From NCBI RefSeq assembly GCF_900114155.1, contig NZ_FOSC01000007.1:1-64000 (forward strand): 64,000 bases of DNA, given 5' to 3'. Position numbers and translations under genes: made by a program. The stretch's first letter is position 1. Each line of letters opens with the position of its first letter. The notes under the pieces were generated by a model. That model was not told the origin of the DNA. It saw only the letters and a list, made by a program, of their open reading frames with translations, and ran no database searches. This document shows, piece by piece, positions 1-7,909 of the stretch. The stretch comes from Marinobacter persicus (lineage in GTDB: Bacteria > Pseudomonadota > Gammaproteobacteria > Pseudomonadales > Oleiphilaceae).

Positions 1-63
1 ATGATTGTGGTGCTCAATACCATGATCAAAAACCAGGAACCATGGCGGGCTGAAATGGCTTAA
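1..63 (+). CDS. IS110-family transposase, C-terminal tail (partial)
   Basis: Frame 1 is open from the window edge to a TAA stop at 61-63 and gives about 20 residues including VVLNTMIKNQEPW. The end of IS110/IS1111-type transposases commonly reads like L-x-x-LNxMxKxxxPW, so this is probably the tail of such a transposase lying mostly outside the window. The stop lies only 3 bp before the ATG of the next transporter gene, which suggests the element landed directly upstream of it. The match rests on about 20 residues recalled from the family. Confidence 0.5.
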   Translation: MIVVLNTMIKNQEPWRAEMA

Positions 64-66
64 TTT

Positions 67-1287
67 ATGGAATTGACACCACAGTCACTTGTTAGCATTT
101 TCATCAGTGGCTTCTTTTTCCGTTTCGCGCCCGCGACTTTGTCGGGGAGTATGCAGCAAGAACTCAGTTTGACAGCCACTGCACTTGGTATTGTGGCATC
201 AATGCACTTCTGGGTTTACACACTGATGCAGGTGCCCGCTGGCATTTTTACCGACTCGGTTGGGGTACGAAATAGTGGGATTATCGGGGGCGCTGTAACG
301 TCGATAGGTGCTTTTTGTTTTGGTTTTGCCCCAAATCTAGTGGTTTTGCTCGTGGGGTCAGCTCTGATAGGGCTTGGGTTATCGGCAGTTTTCGTCGCCC
401 TGATGACTTACAACGCAACTTGGTTTTCCTCAGATCGCCATTCGCTCGTCATGGGCACAACGATGCTTCTGGCTGCACTCGGGAGTGTGATAGCACAGAG
501 CCCGACCGCGCATCTACTGAACTGGTTCAGCTGGAGAGAGATTGTTCTCTTTTTTGGTGGCCTGACGTTTTTGGCCTCCACCTGTCTTGTTGTTTTCTGT
601 CGAGATGCCCCTAAGCGAAGACAAGAGCACTCAACGAAATCCAAGGCAATAGTACATCAATTACTGCAGGGAAATCGGGGCGTCCTGCGATCCAGCCAAG
701 TATGGCTGCTTTTTCTTTGTGTAGCTGCCACTAATGGAACCCTGTATGCATTTCTAGGGTTGTGGGCTGCGCCACTCTTAATAGACGGTTTCGGCCTGCA
801 ACCTACACAAGCCGCACAGTACGCAACTATTGCACTTATTGTTTACGGTGTGGGCTCTTTGTTTGCAGGGTGGGCAGCTGACCGTATTGGAGCGAAGAAG
901 CCGGTAATTGTTGCGGCAGCACTGATATCGGCGACTGTATGGAGCGTAATGGCTTTTGCTGAATGGCGTCCTGGGTGGGGAGCAATGGTTCTGTTTGTAC
1001 TCCTGGGGCTCTCAGGAGGACAGGTAAGCGTGATTTTTTCGGCCACCAAGGAGGCGATAGCCCCGCAGAACGTCGGGTTTGCAACAGCGCTTGTAAATAT
1101 GGGTGCATTCTTGGCAGCAGCTTTGGTTCAATCGGGCTTTGGGATCATTCTGGATATCGTGTCTATTGCAGAAAAAGGAACTGGCCCTAGTCTTCAGAGT
1201 TATCAATTCGCGTTGATTCTGCCCTTAATCATAAGCGGGCTAGGGGTAATCGCATCTCTATTTTTGAGAGACCAACCACATAAGTGA
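67..1287 (+). CDS. MFS transporter
   Basis: A 406-aa hydrophobic protein with about 12 predicted membrane segments, typical of the major facilitator superfamily. The loop between segments 2 and 3 (around residues 55-70, PAGIFTDSVGVR) resembles the MFS signature G-x-x-x-D-x-x-G-R-[RK], and a similar motif recurs in the second half (FAGWAADRIGAKK, about residue 265). A basic central loop (DAPKRRQEHSTKSK) separates two six-helix bundles. The substrate cannot be read from sequence. The first helix begins at residue 6, so the N-terminus is short and may have been trimmed by the IS110-type element ending 3 bp upstream. A PLP aminotransferase, an AraC regulator and a LysE-type exporter follow on the same strand after a 430-bp gap, which hints at amino-acid or amine handling, though no single operon is evident. 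Confidence 0.85.
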   Translation: MELTPQSLVSIFISGFFFRFAPATLSGSMQQELSLTATALGIVASMHFWVYTLMQVPAGIFTDSVGVRNSGIIGGAVTSIGAFCFGFAPNLVVLLVGSALIGLGLSAVFVALMTYNATWFSSDRHSLVMGTTMLLAALGSVIAQSPTAHLLNWFSWREIVLFFGGLTFLASTCLVVFCRDAPKRRQEHSTKSKAIVHQLLQGNRGVLRSSQVWLLFLCVAATNGTLYAFLGLWAAPLLIDGFGLQPTQAAQYATIALIVYGVGSLFAGWAADRIGAKKPVIVAAALISATVWSVMAFAEWRPGWGAMVLFVLLGLSGGQVSVIFSATKEAIAPQNVGFATALVNMGAFLAAALVQSGFGIILDIVSIAEKGTGPSLQSYQFALILPLIISGLGVIASLFLRDQPHK

Positions 1288-1717
1288 GAACTTATTGTGT
1301 TTTCAAATATTCTTCCTGCGCGGGTTACCTGGTTGATTAAGCTCGCGGTTGGCAACATGGTTAAATGCTATACCACTCGTATCACGCCAGTGGGCAAAAC
1401 GAGCAAAACAACACAAATTTCGCAATCTGAACCAAGACAAGCACTTTCATCCAACCCTACCATTTCCAACACCGTGGCAGAATCACCATAGACTCAAGAA
1501 AAGAACCCGTGTGGGAACCAATAGAAACGCGGAGCACAGAAAACTGGATAGAGGTAGCCGAAGCATACTGGAGCCAGTTCATCTGGTCACCGTATTGCGA
1601 GCTCATGAATACGAGCATTAACAATCGCCAGATTGCTTCTGGCTAACTTGTCGTGCCAAAAAGCCTTTTGGACGGATCCGAGGGCTGCCGGCAAAGTGTT
1701 GCGTCAGCCAATCAAGA
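1288..1717 (+). other. 430-bp gap with a protein-like remnant frame
   Basis: No intact gene is apparent. One frame is open for 71 codons from 1431 to a TAA at 1644-1646. It reads like real protein, rich in Trp and acidic residues (for example EPVWEPIETRSTENWIEVAE), but has no start codon except a late internal ATG, so it may be the 3' remnant of a lost gene. No hairpin with a T-run and no clear promoter was found. The last 70 bp should contain the aminotransferase promoter, but no convincing -35/-10 pair stands out. Confidence 0.3.
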
Positions 1718-1726
1718 GTGATTTAT

Positions 1727-3007
1727 ATGCCAAAAGATACTGATAGAAAATCGAATGAGTCTGAGACGAACCTGAACCGTCGGTCAACAAACTCTTCCGA
1801 GAGCATGCTCTCTCGTCGAATGCAGACAATGAGCAGTTCCGCGATAAGGGATCTGCTCAGGCATTCCAAAATCCCTGGTATGATTTCGCTGGCGGGAGGA
1901 ATACCCGCGCCAGATCTCATAGATACCGAAGGGCTTGAAGCAGCCACTTTCCGAGCTGTTGAAAGTGCAAGAAATACCACTTTTCAATATGGACTGACCG
2001 AAGGAGAATTGTTCTTAAGGGAAGAAATTGCCTCCCGCATGGTAGCGCAGGGAATCAGCGCGGAACCCGACCATATTCTAGTTACAAGCGGTTCGCAGCA
2101 GGCGCTCGACATTGTAGCCAGAGCCTTTCTTGATGAGGGTGATAGTGTGTTGGTTGAAGAGCCAACCTATCTGGCCGCATTACAGGTTTTCAATATGGCA
2201 GGAGCGAAGACATTAGTATTCCAAGGTGATCAGTACGGCATTGATTTCACACGATTGGAATCATTGGTTGCCAATAACCGTATTAAGCTGATGTACCTTG
2301 TTCCCAACTTCAGTAATCCAACCGGCACAACCCTGCGACTTCCCGAAAGGACAAAACTTGTTGAGTTTGCTATCCGTCATGACATTATGATCGTTGAAGA
2401 CGACCCATACGGAGATCTTCGATACGACGGAGAGCATGTTGCGTCACTCTTTGAAATAGCCGAACAGTCATTTAACTCGAAAAACCGGGTTATCTACATT
2501 TCGTCTTTTTCAAAAACTGTCGCCCCCGGATTACGCTTGGGTTGGTGTATTCCCCCGGAGAGCTATTTTCACTCGCTATGCCGTGCCAAGCAATCTATGG
2601 ACCTTCACAGTAGTACGCTTTCGCAATACATTGCAGGTTATTACCTGAAAAGCGGCCGTCTTGATGGCCGGCTTCAACTTCTTAAAAAGGCCTACAAATG
2701 CCGGCGTGATGCGCTGATAAAAGCTATTTCTGAACATTTGCCAAACACCCTGGAACTCAACGTGCCCGACGGTGGAATGTTTCTTTGGGGGCGATTTGTA
2801 AGCGGGCTGGACGCATCACTCGTTCTTCAGCAAGCTCTCAGCCAGAGCGTGATGTTCGTTCCGGGGAAATATTTTTATAGTGAAACACCTGACTTAAGTT
2901 CGATTCGCCTTTCGTTCTCAACGATCACTCCGTCCCTGGCGGACGAAGCTGTTAAGCGGCTTGCGATTGCGATCCAGCGGACGGAACAACGCGAAACTCA
3001 GGACTAG
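1727..3007 (+). CDS. PLP-dependent aminotransferase, class I/II (LysN/2-aminoadipate type)
   Basis: About 426 aa from the ATG at 1727; an in-frame GTG at 1718 would add three residues. It is a fold-type I aminotransferase resembling the catalytic half of MocR proteins and LysN-type enzymes, but without the N-terminal winged helix. Visible landmarks are YGLTEGELFLREEIA (substrate/PLP entry), TSGSQQALD (PLP phosphate region), VPNFSNPTG (conserved Asn), VEDDPYGDLRY (PLP ring-nitrogen Asp), SSFSKTVAPGLRLGW (Schiff-base Lys near residue 263) and the C-terminal SIRLSFS Arg that binds the substrate carboxylate. The first 30 residues are polar and probably disordered. An AraC-type regulator starts 32 bp downstream and a LysE-type exporter follows, so it may act on an amino acid that is also exported. 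The substrate is not determinable here. Confidence 0.85.
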   Translation: MPKDTDRKSNESETNLNRRSTNSSESMLSRRMQTMSSSAIRDLLRHSKIPGMISLAGGIPAPDLIDTEGLEAATFRAVESARNTTFQYGLTEGELFLREEIASRMVAQGISAEPDHILVTSGSQQALDIVARAFLDEGDSVLVEEPTYLAALQVFNMAGAKTLVFQGDQYGIDFTRLESLVANNRIKLMYLVPNFSNPTGTTLRLPERTKLVEFAIRHDIMIVEDDPYGDLRYDGEHVASLFEIAEQSFNSKNRVIYISSFSKTVAPGLRLGWCIPPESYFHSLCRAKQSMDLHSSTLSQYIAGYYLKSGRLDGRLQLLKKAYKCRRDALIKAISEHLPNTLELNVPDGGMFLWGRFVSGLDASLVLQQALSQSVMFVPGKYFYSETPDLSSIRLSFSTITPSLADEAVKRLAIAIQRTEQRETQD

Positions 3008-3039
3008 CGCAAACACCGACCATTTTAAACGGAATTTTT

Positions 3040-3951
3040 ATGGGCCTGAAACAATTTAACTTCCAACATGAAGACGATCGACAGCAGCTTCTCGCCGACA
3101 ACGATGGCAGGGGAAGTCGTGAGTTTGGATGGCAGAGTGTCTTTTTCGAGCGAGTAGAAAAAGATCATTTTGAAACCATCGAACATGCTTTGACCGGTCA
3201 TTACTTAATGGTAAAGCTCAATTCGGCCTCTCAGGCTAACCGACGCGTAGATGGTACCGTCCGAAAAGAATCGCAAAACAGGGGCTCTGCAGTGTATCTG
3301 CCCCACAACTGCCCCCACCAGGTCAGTTATACATCGCCATTGGGTAAGCTGCTGTTGATGACCATCCCAGAGAAACTTGTTTCAAGCGTGGCGGAAGAAA
3401 TGGGCGTTAGCCGCTTCCACGGTCATCCTCTGTTTTTCAAACAAAACAGCTTGCTTCTGGAAACCGCTCTGGCAATCGACAATGAAATCGGAGACGGCAA
3501 CCCGCATGGTCCAATGTTTGCCGAATTTTATGGTAAAGCGTTAGCGGCTCAGATCATCTGCGAAAACACAAGGAGAGTGAGAACCGATAACACCACCCGG
3601 TCAACCCTGACAACCAGACAAGTTCGCTGGATCGATGAATATATCGAATCGAATCTTTCCAATCGAATTTTTGTAGATGACTTAGCTCGGCAAGTAGCTT
3701 TAAGTCCTTTTTATTTTTGTCGTGTATTCAAATCCGCAACCGGCGACTCCCCTCACGCTTATATATTAAGAAAGCGAATAGAATATGCTAGTCAGTTACT
3801 CCAGAGCAACGAATACTCCATTTTAGAAATTGCACTTTCTTCAGGCTTTTCAGACGCCTCCAACTTTTCAAAACAATTCAAGAAGTTTACCGGACAAACC
3901 CCATCACACTATCGTAGAGAATTTGAGAAACGACCAATCTTCCTCATATGA
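3040..3951 (+). CDS. AraC-family transcriptional regulator
   Basis: 303 aa. The C-terminal 100 residues (about 200-295) form the two helix-turn-helix motifs of the AraC/XylS DNA-binding domain. The first is around FVDDLARQVALSPFYFCRVFK and the second is the signature region EIALSSGFSDASNFSKQFKK with the F-K-x-x-x-G-x-x-P-x-x-Y-R ending. The N-terminal part (about 1-180) looks like a cupin-type effector domain and contains HNCPHQVSY. It lies between the aminotransferase and the LysE-type exporter on the same strand, so it probably controls one or both in response to a small amine or amino acid. The effector is unknown. Confidence 0.88.
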   Translation: MGLKQFNFQHEDDRQQLLADNDGRGSREFGWQSVFFERVEKDHFETIEHALTGHYLMVKLNSASQANRRVDGTVRKESQNRGSAVYLPHNCPHQVSYTSPLGKLLLMTIPEKLVSSVAEEMGVSRFHGHPLFFKQNSLLLETALAIDNEIGDGNPHGPMFAEFYGKALAAQIICENTRRVRTDNTTRSTLTTRQVRWIDEYIESNLSNRIFVDDLARQVALSPFYFCRVFKSATGDSPHAYILRKRIEYASQLLQSNEYSILEIALSSGFSDASNFSKQFKKFTGQTPSHYRREFEKRPIFLI

Positions 3952-4016
3952 AACCTTTGTGGGGATCGAGTGATTCACAGAGACAAAGTAATGAGTAACC
4001 ATGGAGGAATATTTAC

Positions 4017-4694
4017 ATGCAAGATATTGGGGTATCTGTCAGTGGGATTGGGATACTGGGCCTAATTATAACCAGCTCGATACTCATTGCTGTACCAGGC
4101 CCAAGCATCATGCTTTTTATTGGGCAGGTAATCATGAAGGGTAGAAGTCATGCGTTGCGTGGCGTGATCGGCAATGCAATTGGCATGTTGAGCATTGCGA
4201 TACTTCTCTCGTTTGGACTCGGCCCTCTAATATTGAAGTCCGATTTCGCTTTGTCTGCTATCAGAATGCTGGGTGCGATCGCCTTGTTGCTTATCGGCAT
4301 AGGATATCTTGTAGCTTCGAAAGACGCGAGCCCGGTTGCAGCCGAACAGCCAACAAAGAGAAAATCACCGCTCACTGCTGGAGTGATAGTCGGTATAACC
4401 AACCCCAAAGCTTTCATCATGTTTGGAACCATAGTCCCCAGCTTTCTCAGCGGTAATCTTGCGAGCCCCACAAACGTCCTGCTCATGTATTCGATGATAC
4501 CTATCATGTTGGGTATTGCGATCGATAGTGTCTGGGTTGTAACTGCGCACAGCGTAAGCTCCCGCCTTTTTGCTAATGTGGACAGTATTAAAATCGTAAA
4601 CCGTATCGGAGGTGGCTTAATCATTCTGATGGCTCTTACCTTGGCATACGAGGCTGTTTCCGGTTTATCAGTTATCAGGCAGACGACAATATGA
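4017..4694 (+). CDS. LysE/RhtB-family amino-acid exporter
   Basis: 225 aa, about six membrane helices. The N-terminal half holds the family signature (IAVPGPSIMLFIGQVIMKGRSHALRGVIGNAIG), with the conserved PGP and the glycine-rich segment of LysE/RhtB exporters; the second half carries the conserved NPKAFIMF motif. A ribosome binding site (ATGGAGGA, about 4000) precedes the ATG. It follows the AraC regulator by 65 bp on the same strand, so co-regulation is likely. These proteins export amino acids or small derivatives across the inner membrane using ion gradients; the substrate is not resolvable from sequence. Confidence 0.87.
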   Translation: MQDIGVSVSGIGILGLIITSSILIAVPGPSIMLFIGQVIMKGRSHALRGVIGNAIGMLSIAILLSFGLGPLILKSDFALSAIRMLGAIALLLIGIGYLVASKDASPVAAEQPTKRKSPLTAGVIVGITNPKAFIMFGTIVPSFLSGNLASPTNVLLMYSMIPIMLGIAIDSVWVVTAHSVSSRLFANVDSIKIVNRIGGGLIILMALTLAYEAVSGLSVIRQTTI

Positions 4695-4784
4695 GCTGAC
4701 CAGCCCGCAGGACATTCAGTACGGGTCTACCCGAGGGCTGTCTCCGCCTGATCCATAAACCGGCCCGCCTCCCAAGTTGCTCCT

Positions 4785-5225
4785 GTGGCCGGGGAAGCCA
4801 AGATGACACCAGAAAGCGCATATCTTGATCAGCGATTAGAAAACCTGAGTCCGGAGAAGACGGTATTAGAACAGTTGCAAGCAGCAAACCGTACAGCTAC
4901 CGGAAGGGACTTACGTATGCGCCTAGCTCAATTGGGGCTTGATGCACAGAAAATAGTAACCCCCAGCGGGTCACTAAGTGGCGGTGAGCGTCTGAAGGGA
5001 GCTCTAGCCTGCATACTCTACGCCGATTCACTACCACAACTGTTGTTACTTGATGAACCGAGCAATCACCTTGATTTGCGCTCAGTACAAGCTTTAGAAG
5101 TCATGTCACGTAACTACCACGGTGCGTTGGTCGTGGTGTCCCATGATGACACATTTCTAAAAAACATCGGACTTACAGATTGTTTGGTTGGGACTGAACA
5201 TGGTTGGAATGTGCAGCCACTTTAA
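4785..5225 (+). pseudogene. ABC-F ATPase, C-terminal fragment
   Basis: The frame encodes only the last part of a duplicated-ATPase ABC-F protein: the LDQ region (SAYLDQRLENL), the ABC signature LSGGERLKGALA, Walker B LLLLDEPSNHLD, and the H-loop VVVSHDDTFL. ABC-F proteins are normally about 500-640 aa with two ATPase domains. Here the first domain, the linker and the second Walker A are absent, so about three quarters of the gene is missing. The homology begins abruptly near 4795, just after unrelated sequence, and the apparent GTG start at 4785 is probably fortuitous. An 18-codon frame (5237-5293) follows directly and may be the truncated head of another gene. This marks a recombination scar in the cargo region. 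ATPase activity is not expected from the fragment. Confidence 0.8.
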
Positions 5226-5295
5226 TGAGGACCAATATGTCATCCGAACTACCAAAAGCAGTCGCTCACACTACACTTCTGACACTTTACTGAAT

Positions 5296-5760
5296 TTACG
5301 GCGCAATCAAATAAAAATGACCAAATTCACCGTTGTTGTAACCTGACTGTGTTCTATTCCATCCAAGCTTTTCAGCTACTCGTTTGCTCGCTTTGTTGTC
5401 GTCGGCAATAAAGACCTGGATTTTCGAGAAATCCGTTTGATTCGATAGCCGCTCAATAGCTATTCTGCAGGCTTCGGTTGCTATTCCGCGCCCCCAAAAC
5501 TCCGACCGGAGGAAGTAACCGAAATCCCACATATCATTGATTTTTTTAAGGCCACAGAAACCAACGAACTCATCTGTCTTCGCATCAGCAATAACAAAAC
5601 GGGAAGGTTTGTGTAGCGCGTCGTCAAACCAATCCATTGCCTCTATCTGTGTGAGGGGGCGACGAGGCCCAAGAAACCGCATCACTTCAGCATCTCGTAA
5701 CATCTCTACAGCCAACGCTCGATCTCTTTCTTCGGGGTACCTGATCTTCACTGAACTCAT
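5296..5760 (-). CDS. GNAT N-acetyltransferase (RimJ/RimL-like)
   Basis: 154 aa covering one complete GNAT fold. Motif A, the acetyl-CoA pyrophosphate loop, is seen as SEFWGRGIATEACRIAIE (about 88-105). It is preceded by GFCGLKKIND and followed by VFIADDNKASKRVAEKLGW, the usual RimJ/RimL-type motif B. This subfamily acetylates N-terminal or side-chain amines of proteins or small molecules. The gene is convergent with the ABC-F remnant and followed at its 5' side by a second GNAT gene on the same strand, 128 bp away. The substrate is unknown. Confidence 0.85.
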   Translation of the reverse strand: MSSVKIRYPEERDRALAVEMLRDAEVMRFLGPRRPLTQIEAMDWFDDALHKPSRFVIADAKTDEFVGFCGLKKINDMWDFGYFLRSEFWGRGIATEACRIAIERLSNQTDFSKIQVFIADDNKASKRVAEKLGWNRTQSGYNNGEFGHFYLIAP

Positions 5761-5812
5761 AGCTGCAGCATCCCTGACGTATTAAGGCTCTCGTTCGCAA
5801 ACAGACTAATGG

Positions 5813-5873
5813 TTGCAGCATGCGCCTATGGAATGGAGCTGAAGGCACAACGGAAAGGGTGCGCATGCTGCAA
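5813..5873. repeat. 13-bp perfect inverted repeat between two GNAT genes
   Basis: TTGCAGCATGCGC (5813-5825) is matched by its exact reverse complement GCGCATGCTGCAA (5861-5873) around a 35-nt spacer. It lies in the 128-bp gap between two minus-strand acetyltransferase genes. No T-run follows, so it is not a typical intrinsic terminator. It could be an operator, the end of a small inserted sequence or an mRNA stem. Confidence 0.55.
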
Positions 5874-5888
5874 TAGTTATTTTTTGAA

Positions 5889-6362
5889 TCAACCCTCAAG
5901 ATTCAACTTCATCTCGAGCAGAGAACCACGAAAGCCAAACTTCTCATACGCTCGAACCGCAGAGTTATTCTCCGCGTACACGTCAAGGTAGAAGTCTACC
6001 ACTCCTCGTTGTTGACCCCAGCTGACCAAATCTTGCAAGATAACCTTGTTTAGCCCGAGCCCTCTATACTCCTCTGCCACATACATGAATCCCAAATATC
6101 CATGCTTATCGTGGTCCAAGGCAGGCTTTGAGTGGCGCAATTGAACGTACCCTGTAGCGACGATATCGCCAGACACCTCTCCAACGACCAACCGACTATC
6201 ACGATCCGAAATCAGCTTTTCGATGTCGTAGTAATAGGCATCTTTATCTTTCAGAGATGCATTATACGGTCGCTCGGCATCAATCACTTTCTGTTCCAGT
6301 GCAACGAGAGAGCGATAGTCACTATCCCTTGCTTCCCGCACAATCAACCCATCTAAATTCAT
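5889..6362 (-). CDS. GNAT N-acetyltransferase
   Basis: 157 aa from the second Met. It is a single GNAT domain. The central strand GYLGFMYVAEEYRGLGLNK contains the acetyl-CoA binding motif with RGLGLN, followed by ILQDLVSWGQQRG and the C-terminal YAENNSAVRAYEKFGF helix that is typical of GNAT motif B. It resembles small-molecule or stress-related GNATs rather than the RimL type of its neighbour. It is located between the other GNAT gene and the decayed LysE fragment. No substrate can be assigned. Confidence 0.85.
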   Translation of the reverse strand: MNLDGLIVREARDSDYRSLVALEQKVIDAERPYNASLKDKDAYYYDIEKLISDRDSRLVVGEVSGDIVATGYVQLRHSKPALDHDKHGYLGFMYVAEEYRGLGLNKVILQDLVSWGQQRGVVDFYLDVYAENNSAVRAYEKFGFRGSLLEMKLNLEG

Positions 6363-6435
6363 CATTACTCCAATCTCGATGACTCAGAAACATAACGCTG
6401 AGCGAAGCCCACACCGCCTTACGCGATAGGTTAGT

Positions 6436-6617
6436 TCACTCACGCTCAGCCAGTAGCAGCCCGCCCCGGCATCCCCAAGAAATCTGACGCAGATCCTGTT
6501 GACCAAGTGGCGCATAGCCGGAAGAAAAAACCAGTGGCTCAATACCATACCAAAGAAGGCGTAGGCGCATATCACTATCCGCTCAAGTCCCAGAGAAAGG
6601 GCGATCAAAATCAACAT
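6436..6617 (-). pseudogene. LysE-family exporter, frameshifted 3' fragment
   Basis: The reading frame contains YAFFGMVLSHWFFLPAMRHL and VNRICVRFLGDAGAG, clearly parallel to the C-terminus of the intact LysE-type gene at 10791-11411 (YAFFGKGLRHWFSRPAMRRL, FNRICAGFLGSAGVG). After DAGAG the matching ending G-L-L-L-A-x-R-E-stop continues in a shifted frame and ends with the TGA at 6436-6438, so a one-base frameshift is present. Only the last third of the gene remains. Similarity to the intact copy continues roughly 25 bp past the stop (GCGTAAGG region). The fragment abuts the 3' end of the MFS gene at 6611, which suggests recombination or cassette decay. Confidence 0.7.
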
Positions 6618-7765
6618 CTCAACTCTTTTGTGCGCTGCATTAAGGAACTATGTCGCACACAAAGAACCAGCCAAAAGATGGATGCCTGGGTTATCGCGAT
6701 ACACGCAAAAACTCCGTTCCAGGACGATGCAGCAAATGCATAAGCCGCGAGACTTGCACCAATAGCGCCGCCCAAGTAATAGAAAGAGAGGTAGATTCCG
6801 GTTGCCACTGCAACCGGCACTTTGCGAGAGCTGCTTAACAACCGCGTCGTCACGGTCTGAAACATGTATGTTCCTGTGGCGAACAGCGCAACGCCTACAA
6901 TGATGGACGTGCTGGTTCCGCCGATCATCCAGAGCGATACCCATATCAACGAAATCAGTGATACTGTCAGCGCTGTTTCGCTCATGTAGCGCCTCACGAA
7001 GCGCGAAGTAAGAACGAAAAAAAGTGCAGGCAGGCAAGCTAAATAGATCGTTCCAATCTGCTCTGAATCCCAAAGATACGGCTCTTGGGAAAGCCGCAGA
7101 CCGAGTGCCGTGAAAACCGCGCTTTGCGTGAAAAGCAGTGCGAATCCTGCGAGATACGCAACGAACAGCGTGCGGTCGGCGAAGGCTTGTCTCGCGTATT
7201 GCTGCGGAACCTGATGCCGCTCGAAGCCGTTCGCTGGCGCAGCGCCGGAGGCATCCGAAAGAAAGTGAATCGTCACTGCGGACAGCACCATCAGGCATGC
7301 CGAACTCAGGAACCCCAGCTCCCAGCCAATTGCATCAACTGACCACGCAGGATACATCCGACTGAATGTGCTACCCACAATCGTTCCGGTAACATACAGC
7401 GGCACCAAGCTCCCGGGGCGGGTTGAGACCAGCTTCATTGTTGATGTCAAAAGAAATGGAATAACGATTCCCTGGCCAAGCCGCAGTATGAAAAGCCAGT
7501 GCTGACTCGTAGAAAAGGCAGCCGAAGCATTAAGCGTCGCCAGTGCCAGGAACCCCAATACCAGGAGCCTAGAAGGGCTGGCGTGTTTGGTCATCGCACC
7601 GGTTATCGGCGCAGTTATCATCATCCCCAGCAACGACGCCATATTTAGCCAGCCAGCCTCAGATAACGTTGTACCAAACCGATCCACCAACTGTGGGTAC
7701 AGGGCCTGCAGCTGATACAAGTTAAAAAAAGCGCCGAGCGATCCGATAATCAAGACTGTACGCAT
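6611..7765 (-). CDS. MFS transporter (drug/efflux type)
   Basis: 384 aa with 11-12 hydrophobic segments. The N-terminal half resembles drug:H+ antiporter-like MFS proteins (LQALYPQLVDRFGTTLSEAGWLNMASLLGMMITAPITGAM, then HASPSRLLVLGF), and the second half repeats the layout. A good ribosome binding site (GGAAAGGAA) precedes the ATG. The gene is divergent from a LysR regulator, with 144 bp between the two starts. That arrangement commonly means the LysR protein controls the transporter. The transported compound is unknown. The 3' end overlaps the decayed LysE copy by 7 bp. Confidence 0.85.
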   Translation of the reverse strand: MRTVLIIGSLGAFFNLYQLQALYPQLVDRFGTTLSEAGWLNMASLLGMMITAPITGAMTKHASPSRLLVLGFLALATLNASAAFSTSQHWLFILRLGQGIVIPFLLTSTMKLVSTRPGSLVPLYVTGTIVGSTFSRMYPAWSVDAIGWELGFLSSACLMVLSAVTIHFLSDASGAAPANGFERHQVPQQYARQAFADRTLFVAYLAGFALLFTQSAVFTALGLRLSQEPYLWDSEQIGTIYLACLPALFFVLTSRFVRRYMSETALTVSLISLIWVSLWMIGGTSTSIIVGVALFATGTYMFQTVTTRLLSSSRKVPVAVATGIYLSFYYLGGAIGASLAAYAFAASSWNGVFACIAITQASIFWLVLCVRHSSLMQRTKELRC

Positions 7766-7909
7766 GACTTATTCCTTTCCAGACAGGAATAAGCTACGTG
7801 GGAACCAAGCCCGAATGAATGTCGGTTTTAGTATCGCAGTGATACAGGATCTGACAGAGCCCTGGGTCATAAATCAGGGTATTCTCTACTGAAGGGAGGG
7901 ATGTATGAG

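Noticed and set aside
3957..3982. TGTGGGG followed by CACAGAGAC, resembling the transposon terminus and target duplication
   Set aside because: No AAAGTTGGTAAC-type TnsB sites follow it, and it lies between the AraC and LysE genes in a likely co-directional cluster; chance match.
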